Source of the DNA: Bacteroidia bacterium
Lineage (GTDB): Bacteria; Bacteroidota; Bacteroidia; JABEUT01
Direction of reading: 5' to 3'
Length of the DNA: 21,006 nt
Assembly: GCA_013044305.1 (NCBI GenBank)
Contig: JABEUT010000187.1
Span: forward strand, 1 to 21,006
Shown here one piece after another: positions 1 through 9,244 of the stretch (position 1 is its first letter; every line of letters begins with the position of its first letter). The position numbers and the translations under genes were made by a program. The notes under the pieces are model-generated. The model saw only the letters and a program-made list of their open reading frames with translations. It ran no database searches and was not told the origin of the DNA.

Positions 1-90
1 GGAAGAGGGAAAAAGGTTCGAAATATCACAGCATCTGCTCAAAGGCTCCTGCCATATATATAAGTAAACCGCATCAGCTATTCCCATAGC

Positions 91-123
91 GAATGATTAT
101 AGGGTTACACGGGTTAATCATTC
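91..123. repeat. Perfect 9-bp inverted repeat
   Basis: GAATGATTA (91-99) is matched by its exact reverse complement TAATCATTC (115-123), separated by 15 bases. No T-tract follows on either strand, so it does not read as an intrinsic terminator. It could be a regulator-binding dyad or a weak hairpin in an upstream transcript. It lies about 300 bp before the surface-protein gene, so any link to that gene is uncertain. Confidence 0.4.
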
Positions 124-304
124 AACCAACCGGTAAAAATCCTTGAAACCATTTAGTTATCTTGCCTGAAGCCTGTATTTTAAACACATTACAGCCATAC
201 CGGATACAGCTAAATAAGCGTTGTTTTTCTCTTTTTTTTAACCAACTCTTGGTTCTTACAAAAAAATAACACATATTTGAACCTTTAAACTTGGCTGAAA
301 GCCC

Positions 305-312
305 TACTTTTA
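305..312 (+). promoter_or_regulatory. Possible -7 element for the T9SS surface protein gene
   Basis: TACTTTTA at 305-312 matches 7 of 8 positions of the Bacteroidota -7 consensus TAnnTTTG and would give a leader of roughly 100 nt before the TTG start at 418. A second 7/8 match (CATATTTG) is at 272-279. Neither has a clear TTTG -33 partner at the usual spacing, so this is a weak call. Confidence 0.25.
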
Positions 313-417
313 TATCAACCTAAAGTAAGCATAAACATCTTTTACCAATAAAATACAGCAGAAAACAGCTACCTGTACAGACTGCAACAGGAATAATAAC
401 CATTCAATCCTCAAACC

Positions 418-3400
418 TTGAAAAAACAATTACTCGTCCTCGCCGGCATACTTTGTCTGTCGCTGCTTACACAGTACAACCTCAATGCCCAGACCGGAAC
501 CTGGACCGCAGTGGCAAACCCTGCGCCCAATCAAAACATGGGAGTAATGCTGCTGATGACCGACGGTACAGTGATATGCCACAATGCAACCGGCGGAGCC
601 TATGGAACAGGCTGGGATAAACTTACCCCCAACGCACAGGGCAGTTATGTTAACGGTACATGGTCGGTGGCCGCAAGCATGATAAACGACCGCCTCTTTT
701 TCTCCACACAGGTATTGCAGAATGGAAACGTTTATGCTGCCGGCGGAGAGTACGGAAACGGAGCCTATCACAGCGAGGTATATAACCCCATAGGCAACAC
801 CTGGACAGCAAGCGGCAACCCGCCCGGCGGATGGAACATATACGACGGCAACTCCGAAATATTGGCCAACGGCGACGTTCTGGAAGGACCGCAGATCGGA
901 GCGAACCCCTCATTCGATTGCCTGTACTGGAACCACGTTAGCGGTGCCTATACCATTGCCCCCTCCAGTAGCGTTCCGAACAACTGCAACCACGACGAGG
1001 CAGCCTGGCTTAAGCTGCCGGATAACAGCATTCTTTTTGTCGGACGCGCCTCCACACGCTCCACCAGATACATACCCTCACTCGCCACATGGGTTACCGA
1101 TGCCACTGTGCCTGTTAACCTGTGGGACGGAGCAGACGAAGCGGGTTCGGCCTTCATGCTGCCAAACGGCAAGGCCATATTTTTAGGAGCGCTGGGGCAT
1201 AATGCCATTTATACCCCTTCGGGGAACAACACACCCGGCACCTGGGCTGTGGCGGCCGACTTTCCCGTGCTGGGCGGCAACCAGATGGTACCCAACGACG
1301 CCTCGGCGGCCATGATGGTGAACGGACATATACTGTGCGCCGTATCCCCCATAGGCAACCCCGTTAACCCAAGCGAGTTCAACAACCCCATCTATTTTGT
1401 TGAATACAATTACCTCACCAACACCTTTGCACAGGTTACCAGCCCCATCCCCGGTCTTGGCGGAGCCGATTCCATTGCCTTCGCAAGCTGCTATCAGACC
1501 TGTATGCTCGACCTGCCTGACGGAACCGTACTGCTGGGCGTGAACCAGGCGGGCAGTTTTTCGCAGCAATACTTTGTATATACCCCCGGCAGCGGCGCCA
1601 TAGCACAAGGCAAACCAACCGTGAACAGCGTGTATCAAACCCCCGGCAATTGCGGCTTTTATTTCATTAGCGGAAAATTATTCAACGGCATTTCGGAAGG
1701 CGCCGCCTATGGCGACGACTGGCAGATGGAGACTAACTATCCTCTGGTGCGGCTTCAGAACGGTTCCAATGTGTATTACTGCCGCACCTCCATGTGGAAC
1801 CGCATTGGCGCCGTTCAAACCGACAGCCTTCAAGACACAGCCCGCTTCACTCTTCCGCCTGCATTGCCCTGCGGTACTTATACCCTTGTGGCCGTAGTGA
1901 ACGGCTTTGAGTCAAATCCTGTTATTTTCAATACCTATTGCATTTCGGCTTCGGTGCTTACCGAGGTACATTGCAAGGGCAGCAGCACCGGCAGCGCTTC
2001 GGCCACCGTTACGGGCGGAACACCGGCATATACCTATAACTGGACCCCGTCGGGCGGTACCGCGGCAACAGCTACAGGACTATCGGCTGGAACCTATACC
2101 ATTACCGTAACCGATAAAAATGGCTGCATAGTGAGTGCAAGCGTTACTGTTACACAACCGGCAACTGTGCTTACAGCCACGGCCACCGCCACGCCCTCAT
2201 CCTGCTCGGGAAACACCGGCACCGCTTCGGTAACCGCCGCAGGAGGCAATTCACCATACACCTATTTATGGGCTCCGCTGGGCGGAACAAATTCGCTCGC
2301 CACGGGGCTCTCGGCAGCTACTTATACAGTTAATGTAACCGATGCCAACGGCTGCACGGTAACGGCCTCGGCAACAGTTACCAATTCAGGAGGGCCTACA
2401 GTTATTGCAAGCAGCACGGGAGTAAGCTGTTTTGGCGGCAACAACGGCAAAGCCTCCTGTACCGCCAGCGCAGGAACACCTCCCTATACTTATTTATGGT
2501 CGCCGGGCGGAGGCACCACGGCAAGCATCACAGGCCTTACGGCGGGGTCGTACACCATTACTGTTAAAGACAATACCGGTTGTATGGCAATAGCAGTTAC
2601 TTCGGTTACACAGCCTCCGCAGCTTACGGTTGCGGCAGGCAATACAGGTGTAAAATGCTTCGGCGGAAACACCGGAACCGTATCGTCAACGGCTGGCGGA
2701 GGCACCGGAGCCTATACCTATCTCTGGTCGCCGGGGGGCGGCACCAACGCCGGTATGACAGGGCTCTCCACCGGAACCTATACCATTACGGTAACCGACG
2801 CCAACTCATGCACAGCAACGGCAGCCACAACAGTTACACAGCCTGCCTCTGCATTATCTGTAACCATAAGCGGCATAGTAAACGTAAAATGCAACGGCAG
2901 CGCCACCGGCAGCGCAACTGCCAGCGCCTCGGGCGGCACCCCTGCTTATACTTACAACTGGACTCCGGGCGGCAATACCAATGCCACCGCAACGGGGCTT
3001 ACTGCAGGCGCTTATACCGTAACGGTAACCGACAACAACGGCTGCACGGCAACTGCTTCGGCCACCCTCACCCAGCCTACAGCCTTGAGCGCCGTTACCT
3101 CCACCACCCCCTCATCATGCTCCGGCAGCACCGGGACGGCAAGCGTAACCGCATCGGGCGGTACGGGGGCCTATACCTATTCGTGGGCGCCTTCGGGAGG
3201 CACCAACGCCCTTGCAACTTCACTGTCGCCGGGCAATTATACTGTTACTGTTACCGATGCCAACGGCTGCACACATACTGCTTTGGCAGTGGTGGGCAAC
3301 CTGGGCGGGCTTACTGTTTCCATCAGTTCAAGCTCCAACATAAGCTGCTTTGGCGGCAGCAACGGCAGCGCCACGGCCAACCCATCAGGCGGCACACTGC

Positions 3401-6093
3401 CCTATACGTACAACTGGGCTCCTTCCGGCGGAACGAATGCTACCGCAACAGGCCTTACCGCAGCCACCTATACTGTTACCGTGCATGATAAGAACGGTTG
3501 TGTGGGAACAGCTTCGGTATCGCTCACCCAGCCTGCAACCGCGCTTAGCGTTACCACCGGCGGAATTATTAACGTTAAATGCAAGGGCAGCGCCACCGGC
3601 AGCGCCACAGCCAACCCCGCAGGCGGCACTCCTGCATACACCTATAACTGGACTCCGGGCGGAAATACCAATGCCGGCGCAACAGGGCTTACAGCGGGCA
3701 CATATACCGTTACACTTACCGACAGCCATGGCTGCACAGCTACAGCCACTGCCACCATTACCCAGCCCGCAACCGCACTTTCGGCAATAACTTCAACTAC
3801 CCCTTCTTCCTGCAGCGGAAGTACCGGAACAGCTTCGGTAACCGCATCGGGCGGCACGGGCGCATATACATATAACTGGTCGCCGTCCGGAGGAACTACT
3901 ACCCTCGCAACCGGTTTGTCGGCGGGGAACTATACTGTAAGCGTTACCGACGCAAATGGCTGCAATGTAACAGCCGGCGCCACCGTTGGCAATGCAGGCG
4001 GATTAACCGTAACCATATCGGGGGTAACCAATGTAACCTGTAACGGAGGCAGTAACGGATCGGCTACGGCAAATGTCGCAGCCGGCACACCGCCCTATAC
4101 CTATAACTGGATTCCATCGGGAGGCACAAACGCAACCGCCACCGGACTAAGCGCAGGATCGTACACGGTTACTGCAATGGACAGGAACGGATGCAGCGCC
4201 ACCGCCATGACAACGATAACCCAACCGCCGCCAATGACCGTAACTCCCGTTGCGCCTGTTATTTGTTCGGGCAACAGCGTAGTGCTTACGGCAAATGGTG
4301 CAGGCAGCTATACATGGAGCCCTGCATACGGCTTATCGCCTATTACAGGACCTGTAGTAACGGCAAGCCCTTCGGTAACTACTTTGTACACCGTTACAGG
4401 CATTACCGGAGGCTGTGTGAATACGGCAACTGTTGTGGTAACAGTAAACCCCACTTCTGTTATTACACTGGTTCCGCCATCGGCTAATCTTTGCTCCGGA
4501 GACAGCGTTGTGATCACGGCTCACGGAGCCATGAGCTATACCTGGGCGCCGCCAACCGGGCTTAGCAATACGGTAGGGCTGGTTGTTACCGCGTTTCCAA
4601 AAGTAACCACTACATATACAGTAACCGGCAATTCCAACGGCTGCAGCGCTACACAAACTATTACGGTAACCGTTAATCCCACACCTACGGTAACCGTTAA
4701 TCCGGCAAATCCGGCTCCGTCGTGCTCCGGCGACAGCGTAGCCCTTACCGCAGGAGGAGCAGCGAGCTATCTGTGGTCTCCCGCCACCGGCTTAAGTTCC
4801 ATTACGGGTTCTTCGGTAAAAGCGGCGCCGCCAGTTACCACCTCTTATACCGTAACCGGAACTACGGGTTCCTGTTCGAATTCGGTGAGCGTGGTGGTAA
4901 CTGTTAATCCAACACCAACCGTAACTGTTACGCCTGCATCTGCAAGCATTTGCACAGGCGGCGCAGGAACAGGGCTTACGGCAAGCGGAGCGGCATCCTA
5001 CACCTGGGCGCCGGCTGCTGGCCTTAGCGCCATTACGGGCTCCTCGGTTGTTGCCAACCCTGTGGTAACTACCACCTATACCGTAACCGGCACAACAGGC
5101 AGCTGCAGTGCCACACAAACCGTTACCATTACTGTCAATAATACGCCTACCGTTACCGTAACGCCATCTCCCGCTTCAGTATGTTCGGGCGATAGTGTAA
5201 CATTAACCGCCTCCGGGGCTGGCAGTTACTCATGGGCGCCGCCAACAGGGCTAAGCGCCATTACCGGCTCTACGGTAAAAGCCAGTCCTGCGGCTACCAC
5301 CTCATATACCGTAACCGGCACCAACGGCAGTTGCACAGGCAATGCGGTGGTGGTAGTTACGGTGCACCCCAAACCGGCTGTGATGGTAATTCCGCCTTCG
5401 GCAAAAATATGCGCCGGAGCGCCGGGTATTACGCTCGACGCCAGCGGAGCCAGCACTTACGCCTGGGCTCCTCCCGCCGGCTTAAGTTCACTTACGGGGC
5501 CTGTGACAGTGGCCGCGCCTGCCTCAACCACAACTTACACGGTAACGGGAACGGGCAGCGACGGCTGTACCAATACTGCCACGGTAACGATAACGGTTGA
5601 CAGCGCGGTGAATGCCTCCATTTCGGGCAAGGATACCATCTGCCCGGGCGACTCAACCACGCTAACGGCTTCGGGCGGAGGAACCTACTCATGGAGCACG
5701 GGCTCTACCAACATATCGGTTACTGTTAAACCTGCGGTGAGCACACAATACACCGTTACCGTAACAAAAGGATCATGTTCCGCCACAGCGGTGCAATTGG
5801 TGATAATAAAAGATTGCAGCATGGGCATAGATGAACTGACCACGGGCGGCGGAGTTAACGTATATCCCAACCCTACCACGGGCGAAATACGGGTGGACTG
5901 TAATATACAGGAAGGAGATTATATATTCAGACTTACTGACATATTAGGCCAGGTTGTATGGTCGGAAATGAGGCATGTAAGCGGGCAGTATACCTGTAAC
6001 TTCAGCCTGAACAACTATAGCTCCGGCATATACGTGTTGAGCATTGAAGGCAACAACCTGACGGCACGCAAAAAGATTATGCTGAATAAGTAG
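418..6093 (+). CDS. Giant T9SS-secreted surface protein: galactose-oxidase-like propeller, SprB repeats, Ig/PKD-like repeats
   Basis: This is a secreted, probably surface-attached or adhesive protein of 1,891 residues. Residues 1-25 form a signal peptide (Lys-Lys, hydrophobic core, cleavage after NAQ). Residues about 27-400 contain Kelch-like blades with repeated 'L.NG.V...GG' strands. Residues about 400-510 resemble the E-set domain that follows the propeller in galactose-oxidase-like proteins (GKLFNGISEGAAYGDD, YYCRTSMWNR). Ten SprB-type repeats follow, with their first Cys at residues 519, 596, 671, 747, 825, 901, 977, 1055, 1132 and 1208. Seven Ig/PKD-like repeats begin at Cys 1283, 1359, 1436, 1512, 1589, 1665 and 1742. 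Residues about 1813-1891 are a type A T9SS sorting domain (VNVYPNPTTGEIRV, SSGIYVLSIEG, final KKIMLNK). The start is TTG. An in-frame stop at 397 rules out an upstream ATG, and any later ATG would remove the signal peptide. Repeats of the SprB kind are known from gliding and adhesion proteins. Enzymatic activity of the propeller cannot be judged from what I see. Confidence 0.9.
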   Translation: MKKQLLVLAGILCLSLLTQYNLNAQTGTWTAVANPAPNQNMGVMLLMTDGTVICHNATGGAYGTGWDKLTPNAQGSYVNGTWSVAASMINDRLFFSTQVLQNGNVYAAGGEYGNGAYHSEVYNPIGNTWTASGNPPGGWNIYDGNSEILANGDVLEGPQIGANPSFDCLYWNHVSGAYTIAPSSSVPNNCNHDEAAWLKLPDNSILFVGRASTRSTRYIPSLATWVTDATVPVNLWDGADEAGSAFMLPNGKAIFLGALGHNAIYTPSGNNTPGTWAVAADFPVLGGNQMVPNDASAAMMVNGHILCAVSPIGNPVNPSEFNNPIYFVEYNYLTNTFAQVTSPIPGLGGADSIAFASCYQTCMLDLPDGTVLLGVNQAGSFSQQYFVYTPGSGAIAQGKPTVNSVYQTPGNCGFYFISGKLFNGISEGAAYGDDWQMETNYPLVRLQNGSNVYYCRTSMWNRIGAVQTDSLQDTARFTLPPALPCGTYTLVAVVNGFESNPVIFNTYCISASVLTEVHCKGSSTGSASATVTGGTPAYTYNWTPSGGTAATATGLSAGTYTITVTDKNGCIVSASVTVTQPATVLTATATATPSSCSGNTGTASVTAAGGNSPYTYLWAPLGGTNSLATGLSAATYTVNVTDANGCTVTASATVTNSGGPTVIASSTGVSCFGGNNGKASCTASAGTPPYTYLWSPGGGTTASITGLTAGSYTITVKDNTGCMAIAVTSVTQPPQLTVAAGNTGVKCFGGNTGTVSSTAGGGTGAYTYLWSPGGGTNAGMTGLSTGTYTITVTDANSCTATAATTVTQPASALSVTISGIVNVKCNGSATGSATASASGGTPAYTYNWTPGGNTNATATGLTAGAYTVTVTDNNGCTATASATLTQPTALSAVTSTTPSSCSGSTGTASVTASGGTGAYTYSWAPSGGTNALATSLSPGNYTVTVTDANGCTHTALAVVGNLGGLTVSISSSSNISCFGGSNGSATANPSGGTLPYTYNWAPSGGTNATATGLTAATYTVTVHDKNGCVGTASVSLTQPATALSVTTGGIINVKCKGSATGSATANPAGGTPAYTYNWTPGGNTNAGATGLTAGTYTVTLTDSHGCTATATATITQPATALSAITSTTPSSCSGSTGTASVTASGGTGAYTYNWSPSGGTTTLATGLSAGNYTVSVTDANGCNVTAGATVGNAGGLTVTISGVTNVTCNGGSNGSATANVAAGTPPYTYNWIPSGGTNATATGLSAGSYTVTAMDRNGCSATAMTTITQPPPMTVTPVAPVICSGNSVVLTANGAGSYTWSPAYGLSPITGPVVTASPSVTTLYTVTGITGGCVNTATVVVTVNPTSVITLVPPSANLCSGDSVVITAHGAMSYTWAPPTGLSNTVGLVVTAFPKVTTTYTVTGNSNGCSATQTITVTVNPTPTVTVNPANPAPSCSGDSVALTAGGAASYLWSPATGLSSITGSSVKAAPPVTTSYTVTGTTGSCSNSVSVVVTVNPTPTVTVTPASASICTGGAGTGLTASGAASYTWAPAAGLSAITGSSVVANPVVTTTYTVTGTTGSCSATQTVTITVNNTPTVTVTPSPASVCSGDSVTLTASGAGSYSWAPPTGLSAITGSTVKASPAATTSYTVTGTNGSCTGNAVVVVTVHPKPAVMVIPPSAKICAGAPGITLDASGASTYAWAPPAGLSSLTGPVTVAAPASTTTYTVTGTGSDGCTNTATVTITVDSAVNASISGKDTICPGDSTTLTASGGGTYSWSTGSTNISVTVKPAVSTQYTVTVTKGSCSATAVQLVIIKDCSMGIDELTTGGGVNVYPNPTTGEIRVDCNIQEGDYIFRLTDILGQVVWSEMRHVSGQYTCNFSLNNYSSGIYVLSIEGNNLTARKKIMLNK
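1972..4263 (+). repeat. Ten tandem SprB-type repeats (75-78 codons each)
   Basis: Each unit starts with a C-x-G-(x)-x-x-x-G-x-A/V motif, then GGTPAYTYNWTPSGGT-like, ATGLSAGTYTVTVTD-like and NGC segments. Spacing between the first cysteines is 77, 75, 76, 78, 76, 76, 78, 77 and 76 residues. The units fall into classes: A (KCKGSATGSATA-like), B (SCSGSTGTASVT, which lacks the closing TQP and ends in GN-x-GGLTV) and C (SCFGGSNGSATA-like). Their order is A-B-C, one extra C-like unit, A-B-C, A-B-C, so a three-unit block has been duplicated. Copies differ at many synonymous sites, so the expansion does not look very recent. Confidence 0.85.
4264..5817 (+). repeat. Seven tandem Ig/PKD-like repeats (last one short)
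   Basis: The units are about 76-77 codons long, with pattern CSGDSV-LTA-GA-SYTWAPPTGLS, then an ITGS-V-ASP segment, TTTYTVTGT, a GSC/GC cysteine, and VVVTVNPTPTVTV. Starting cysteines are at nucleotides 4264, 4492, 4723, 4951, 5182, 5410 and 5641. The seventh lacks the TGLS..ITGS segment and runs directly into the sorting domain. Each unit has two conserved cysteines, which suggests one intradomain disulfide. This stalk family is unrelated in motif to the SprB units before it. Confidence 0.75.
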
Positions 6094-6210
6094 TTTGGAA
6101 GTATTGGCATAAATTATCTTTTGTAAACCGGCACCGCTGAAGGGCTGTTCCTGCATACCGCGGAAATAGTGCCCAGCTCCGCTTTATTATGTATAAGGGC
6201 TTGAGGGCGC

Positions 6211-7863
6211 TTAGTGCAAATCCGGGTTTGCATGATGTATCAGATAGACTGCCTGCATGGTGGGTGCATCTTTATAAATTTCCTGAAAGGTTGTTTCACT
6301 ACTTTCTTTTTTGTTGCACAGTTTGGATAAGCCGGCTGCAATGCCTTCCTGAACCGTATCGGAATATCCTTTCAGATATAGTAATGATTCTCTGTTCTTA
6401 TCCAGCACATCGGCAATGGGCGCCGATTCGCTCCAATGGGTCAATGGCCTTGAGGTATCCCACAGGATATAGGTATCCGGGTATATTTTATTTAGGAATG
6501 CGGCGTAGGTTGACTGCAGGGCGCCCGAATACATATAGCCAAGATAGAGTGCGGGTTCCTTTCGCTCGCAGGCCATACTGCCATTGACCGATATGATAAG
6601 CGGTGCTGATTTATAATTTGCAAAACATTTGTCCGCACCCGAATATTTGGGGTGCCGCATGGGGATGTAGCGTATTTTTTCAATTACCAGAAAAATGAGA
6701 AGTGCGCCGAAAAAGCCCCACAATAATTGTTTTTCATGCCTTTTAAATTCACTTATAAGCGGCAATGCTGCATAGGTGATAACTTTATAAGCTATGTACA
6801 AACCCAGCGGGAAGCAGCATTCGGCAAAAATAAGATAGTGAAAATCGCAATGCTTTGCAACAGCTGTTATAAGAGCCGTAATGCTTAGCCATACCCCAAT
6901 GGCCGCTTGGGCAAGCGGGGAGGCCTTTCTTCTTGCCATTTGTACTATAGCCGTAAGAAAGCCAAGCGTAATAACGCCATACATGCTTGTAAATACAGCG
7001 TCTGTAATAAATATCCCTTTCAGGTTAGCGATAAATTGCGACGGGTTTATAATCCTCTCCTGTCCCTTGCCGTAAATTCCGTCGTGGGTAAGCAGGTTCC
7101 ATATCCAACCGAACATGATATTGAACTTGGGCAGAGCCGGTATGATAAATACAAAAAATCCTATTAGCAGCATCGCCAAATATTTAAGCCTATCTTTTCT
7201 TCCTTTCAACAGGAATAATACAAGAAAAACTACAGGTATGCAGGTGTATTTTGTGGCTATAAGGAATGCTGAAAATATGCTTACGGTGAGTGTGGTATTA
7301 CGCTGACGGTATTCGGGGTCTGTTTTATCTTTTATGAAATGCACATAGAGGTAAGCCATAAAAAAGGAGGAACATATAGTTATGAAGGCTTCAGGATTCA
7401 ATAAAACTGTCCTTTGTATGATGTTGATCTGGATGAGTGGAACCATTTGAAACAGCATGGCTGTGCTTATGTTGCCGCTGTGCCGCAGTACGTAGGCTCC
7501 GGTCAGATAATTTACACTTACAAAAAGTGAGATTAGTATTATGCTGCATGCAAGCAGGTAATTTTCAGGGTTAAGGATTACATCCTGATACAGCAGGGTG
7601 TGCGGTGATGTAAACAGATGCCGGATAAAAATGACCAGTGCCGCGAACACCTGTACCGTGGTTCCGGGGTGGTCTGTATGTCCGACTTCCCAATGCCCCC
7701 CCGCAAGGTTCATGCCATTGAAGAGATAGACATAGCAGGGATCGGGCTGCGTGAGATGAAACGGAAAGGCCTTGTTCAGGAAAATGACCAGGAACACAAG
7801 GCTGTAAATAGGAATAAGACAGAGTGCAATACGATGTTTGCCTAATAACGCCTTGTTCATCAA
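6211..7863 (-). CDS. Polytopic membrane protein, GT-C-like glycosyltransferase
   Basis: This 550-residue protein has about ten or more hydrophobic segments (for example residues 12-30, 70-83, 102-122, 191-219, 230-242, 321-338 and 380-394) and a soluble C-terminal part of about 150 residues. The first extracytoplasmic loop carries an Asp in the context TQPDP (residue 41) and a TDHPGTT motif at about 63-69. This resembles the acidic catalytic loop and the H-P motif of lipid-phosphosugar-dependent GT-C enzymes of the PMT/ArnT type. The family is inferred from this layout and no close relative was recognised. If correct, it would transfer a sugar from a polyprenyl carrier on the outer face of the inner membrane. 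It lies 109 bp downstream of the glycan operon on the same strand and may be read with it or from its own promoter. It converges on the T9SS gene with no clear terminator between them. Confidence 0.6.
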   Translation of the reverse strand: MMNKALLGKHRIALCLIPIYSLVFLVIFLNKAFPFHLTQPDPCYVYLFNGMNLAGGHWEVGHTDHPGTTVQVFAALVIFIRHLFTSPHTLLYQDVILNPENYLLACSIILISLFVSVNYLTGAYVLRHSGNISTAMLFQMVPLIQINIIQRTVLLNPEAFITICSSFFMAYLYVHFIKDKTDPEYRQRNTTLTVSIFSAFLIATKYTCIPVVFLVLFLLKGRKDRLKYLAMLLIGFFVFIIPALPKFNIMFGWIWNLLTHDGIYGKGQERIINPSQFIANLKGIFITDAVFTSMYGVITLGFLTAIVQMARRKASPLAQAAIGVWLSITALITAVAKHCDFHYLIFAECCFPLGLYIAYKVITYAALPLISEFKRHEKQLLWGFFGALLIFLVIEKIRYIPMRHPKYSGADKCFANYKSAPLIISVNGSMACERKEPALYLGYMYSGALQSTYAAFLNKIYPDTYILWDTSRPLTHWSESAPIADVLDKNRESLLYLKGYSDTVQEGIAAGLSKLCNKKESSETTFQEIYKDAPTMQAVYLIHHANPDLH

Positions 7864-7903
7864 ACCTTTGACTTTAAAATTTCTTCCGTCTCATTGTGGA
7901 CGA

Positions 7904-7911
7904 TAAATGTA
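7904..7911 (-). promoter_or_regulatory. Possible -7 element before the GT-C-like gene
   Basis: On the minus strand TACATTTA matches 7 of 8 positions of TAnnTTTG, about 40 nt upstream of the ATG at 7863. No convincing -33 box was seen, and read-through from the upstream glycan operon is an equally good explanation for expression. Confidence 0.25.
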
Positions 7912-7972
7912 GCCTTTTTATTTTCTTTTCATTTTTAGTCTTGGTTGTTCAGTACACTAAGAGGCTCATAAA

Positions 7973-9244
7973 TCAGTCCGGCCCGCCAAACGATTTATAA
8001 AACTCCAGTAGCCTTGGAATGTGCTTTTTCAGCGACAGATGCTCGCGTGATTCAAGAACATTTTTCACCTGCCCGGCATAGGGAATGGCGCCTGTTTGTT
8101 TTCGCAAGGCATTAAAATCGTCTTTGCTGTTAAATACCATGCCGAGCTTGTATCGCTCCACCAGCCAGCTCTGATAAAGAACATCAGCGCCGGCAATAAT
8201 GGGGATGCCGGCCTCTATGTAATTAAATAGCTTTAATGTTGTCGCGTATCTGTATTTTAAACCGGATTGATTTGAGGCTCCGGTAAAGAATGGCAACAAA
8301 CCATAGTGATATGCCGATAGCTCCTTTGCCAGATTATCCTGTTCGACGGGCGGATGAAAATGGAAATAATTATTTCCCGCAGCCAATTGCTCATATTCCA
8401 TGTAGTCGGCTCTTAATCCTGAAGGGCTGGGATAGATATGAAAATGTATCTTTTGTGCCGTAAGGGTGTCTATAAGCCAATGGAACTGGGTAGCTCCGTA
8501 ATGGCTCTTATCTCTGTGCGAGCCTGCCACCCCTCCGGCATAAACAAGGTGAATATCGTCCGCTGAAAGAACTTTGGTATTATTACAAAAGCTGTCGTTG
8601 TCGGCGTACAGTGGGAAAAATATTCTTTTCTTTTTGTCAGTAATGTTCCACTTCCTCATTCCCTCAAAGGGTTCAAGGCTTTGAGCAACAATACCGTCGG
8701 AGCGCTGGAAACATTGTTTTTCATAAGGTAGTTCTTTGTTCAGCCAGCGCAATTTGGTTTCCAGTCCGTAATATAAAACCAGCACATCCTGATAATCGGT
8801 AAGCACGGGCATGGCAGGGTTTATTTTTTTAAGAGTCTCAAGGGCAATAAAGGGGTATTTGCTTTTGGGTGCAAAGTTGTGCATGATGTAAGGCGCAGGC
8901 AGGGCTTTGATCAGCCGCTTCAAATGCCATTTATTCCTGAAGAGAAAGGTATGGTCTATTTCGCGGTTTGAAAACTTTTGCACATAGCCGTGCCTGTGGC
9001 AAAGCAGGATGGTAGTAAACCTACCGGATTTTTTACACCATTTTGCCAGGCGGGCAATTCGCGGCGGAAGAAATTCTCCTGCATACATGATGATCTTACC
9101 CTTCTCCTTACCGGTACTTATTTTACATCCTGACGGGGGAACCGAGAGGTACCACAGAATGGAATCGGCGGCCGAAGTGGCAATGCTGTAAATGAGCCGG
9201 CGCACTTTGGTTAAAAGCACTGATATAGCAGCCGCTTTAACCAT
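7973..9244 (-). CDS. GT-B-fold glycosyltransferase
   Basis: This predicted cytoplasmic sugar transferase has 423 residues. Residues about 49-85 (KIIMYAGEFLPPRIARLAKW..TTILLCHR) look like the first Rossmann strand and helix of a GT-B N-terminal half. LVYAGGVAG marks the start of the C-terminal half. LKLFNYIEAGIPIIAG matches the donor-binding 'K-x-x-E/N-Y-x-x-x-G-x-P-x-I' signature of GT4-like enzymes. The acceptor and donor sugars cannot be read from sequence. Its ATG lies inside the 3' end of the flippase gene with an 8-bp overlap, so translation is probably coupled. Together with the flippase and the methyltransferase this points to assembly of a cell-surface polysaccharide or O-antigen-like glycan. 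Confidence 0.7.
   Translation of the reverse strand: MVKAAAISVLLTKVRRLIYSIATSAADSILWYLSVPPSGCKISTGKEKGKIIMYAGEFLPPRIARLAKWCKKSGRFTTILLCHRHGYVQKFSNREIDHTFLFRNKWHLKRLIKALPAPYIMHNFAPKSKYPFIALETLKKINPAMPVLTDYQDVLVLYYGLETKLRWLNKELPYEKQCFQRSDGIVAQSLEPFEGMRKWNITDKKKRIFFPLYADNDSFCNNTKVLSADDIHLVYAGGVAGSHRDKSHYGATQFHWLIDTLTAQKIHFHIYPSPSGLRADYMEYEQLAAGNNYFHFHPPVEQDNLAKELSAYHYGLLPFFTGASNQSGLKYRYATTLKLFNYIEAGIPIIAGADVLYQSWLVERYKLGMVFNSKDDFNALRKQTGAIPYAGQVKNVLESREHLSLKKHIPRLLEFYKSFGGPD

Larger units (their letters stand above)
1..417. other. Gene-free region upstream of the giant T9SS protein
   Basis: I see no convincing coding frame in these 417 bases. The stretch is AT-rich towards its right end, with a T-rich run near 220-239 and an A-run near 260-267. 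It contains a perfect 9-bp inverted repeat (91-99 with 115-123) and weak -7-like elements before the TTG start at 418. Both are listed separately. The gene that precedes this region lies outside the window, so whether a terminator for it falls here cannot be judged. Confidence 0.6.

Noticed and set aside
2580..3488. 302-codon plus-strand open frame inside the surface protein gene
   Set aside because: It is an out-of-frame reading of the SprB repeat DNA. Its product is low-complexity Arg/His/Gln-rich sequence that repeats with the host gene's period, with no start signal or family.
1972..5817. CRISPR-like or satellite array suggested by regular DNA periodicity
   Set aside because: The roughly 225-230 bp period is explained by in-frame protein domain repeats with many synonymous differences and no identical short direct repeats or unique spacers.
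6094..6210. Terminator between the convergent T9SS and GT-C-like genes
   Set aside because: Only short interrupted complementarities (GGGC/GCCC and TTCC/GGAA) were seen, without a U-tract on either strand.
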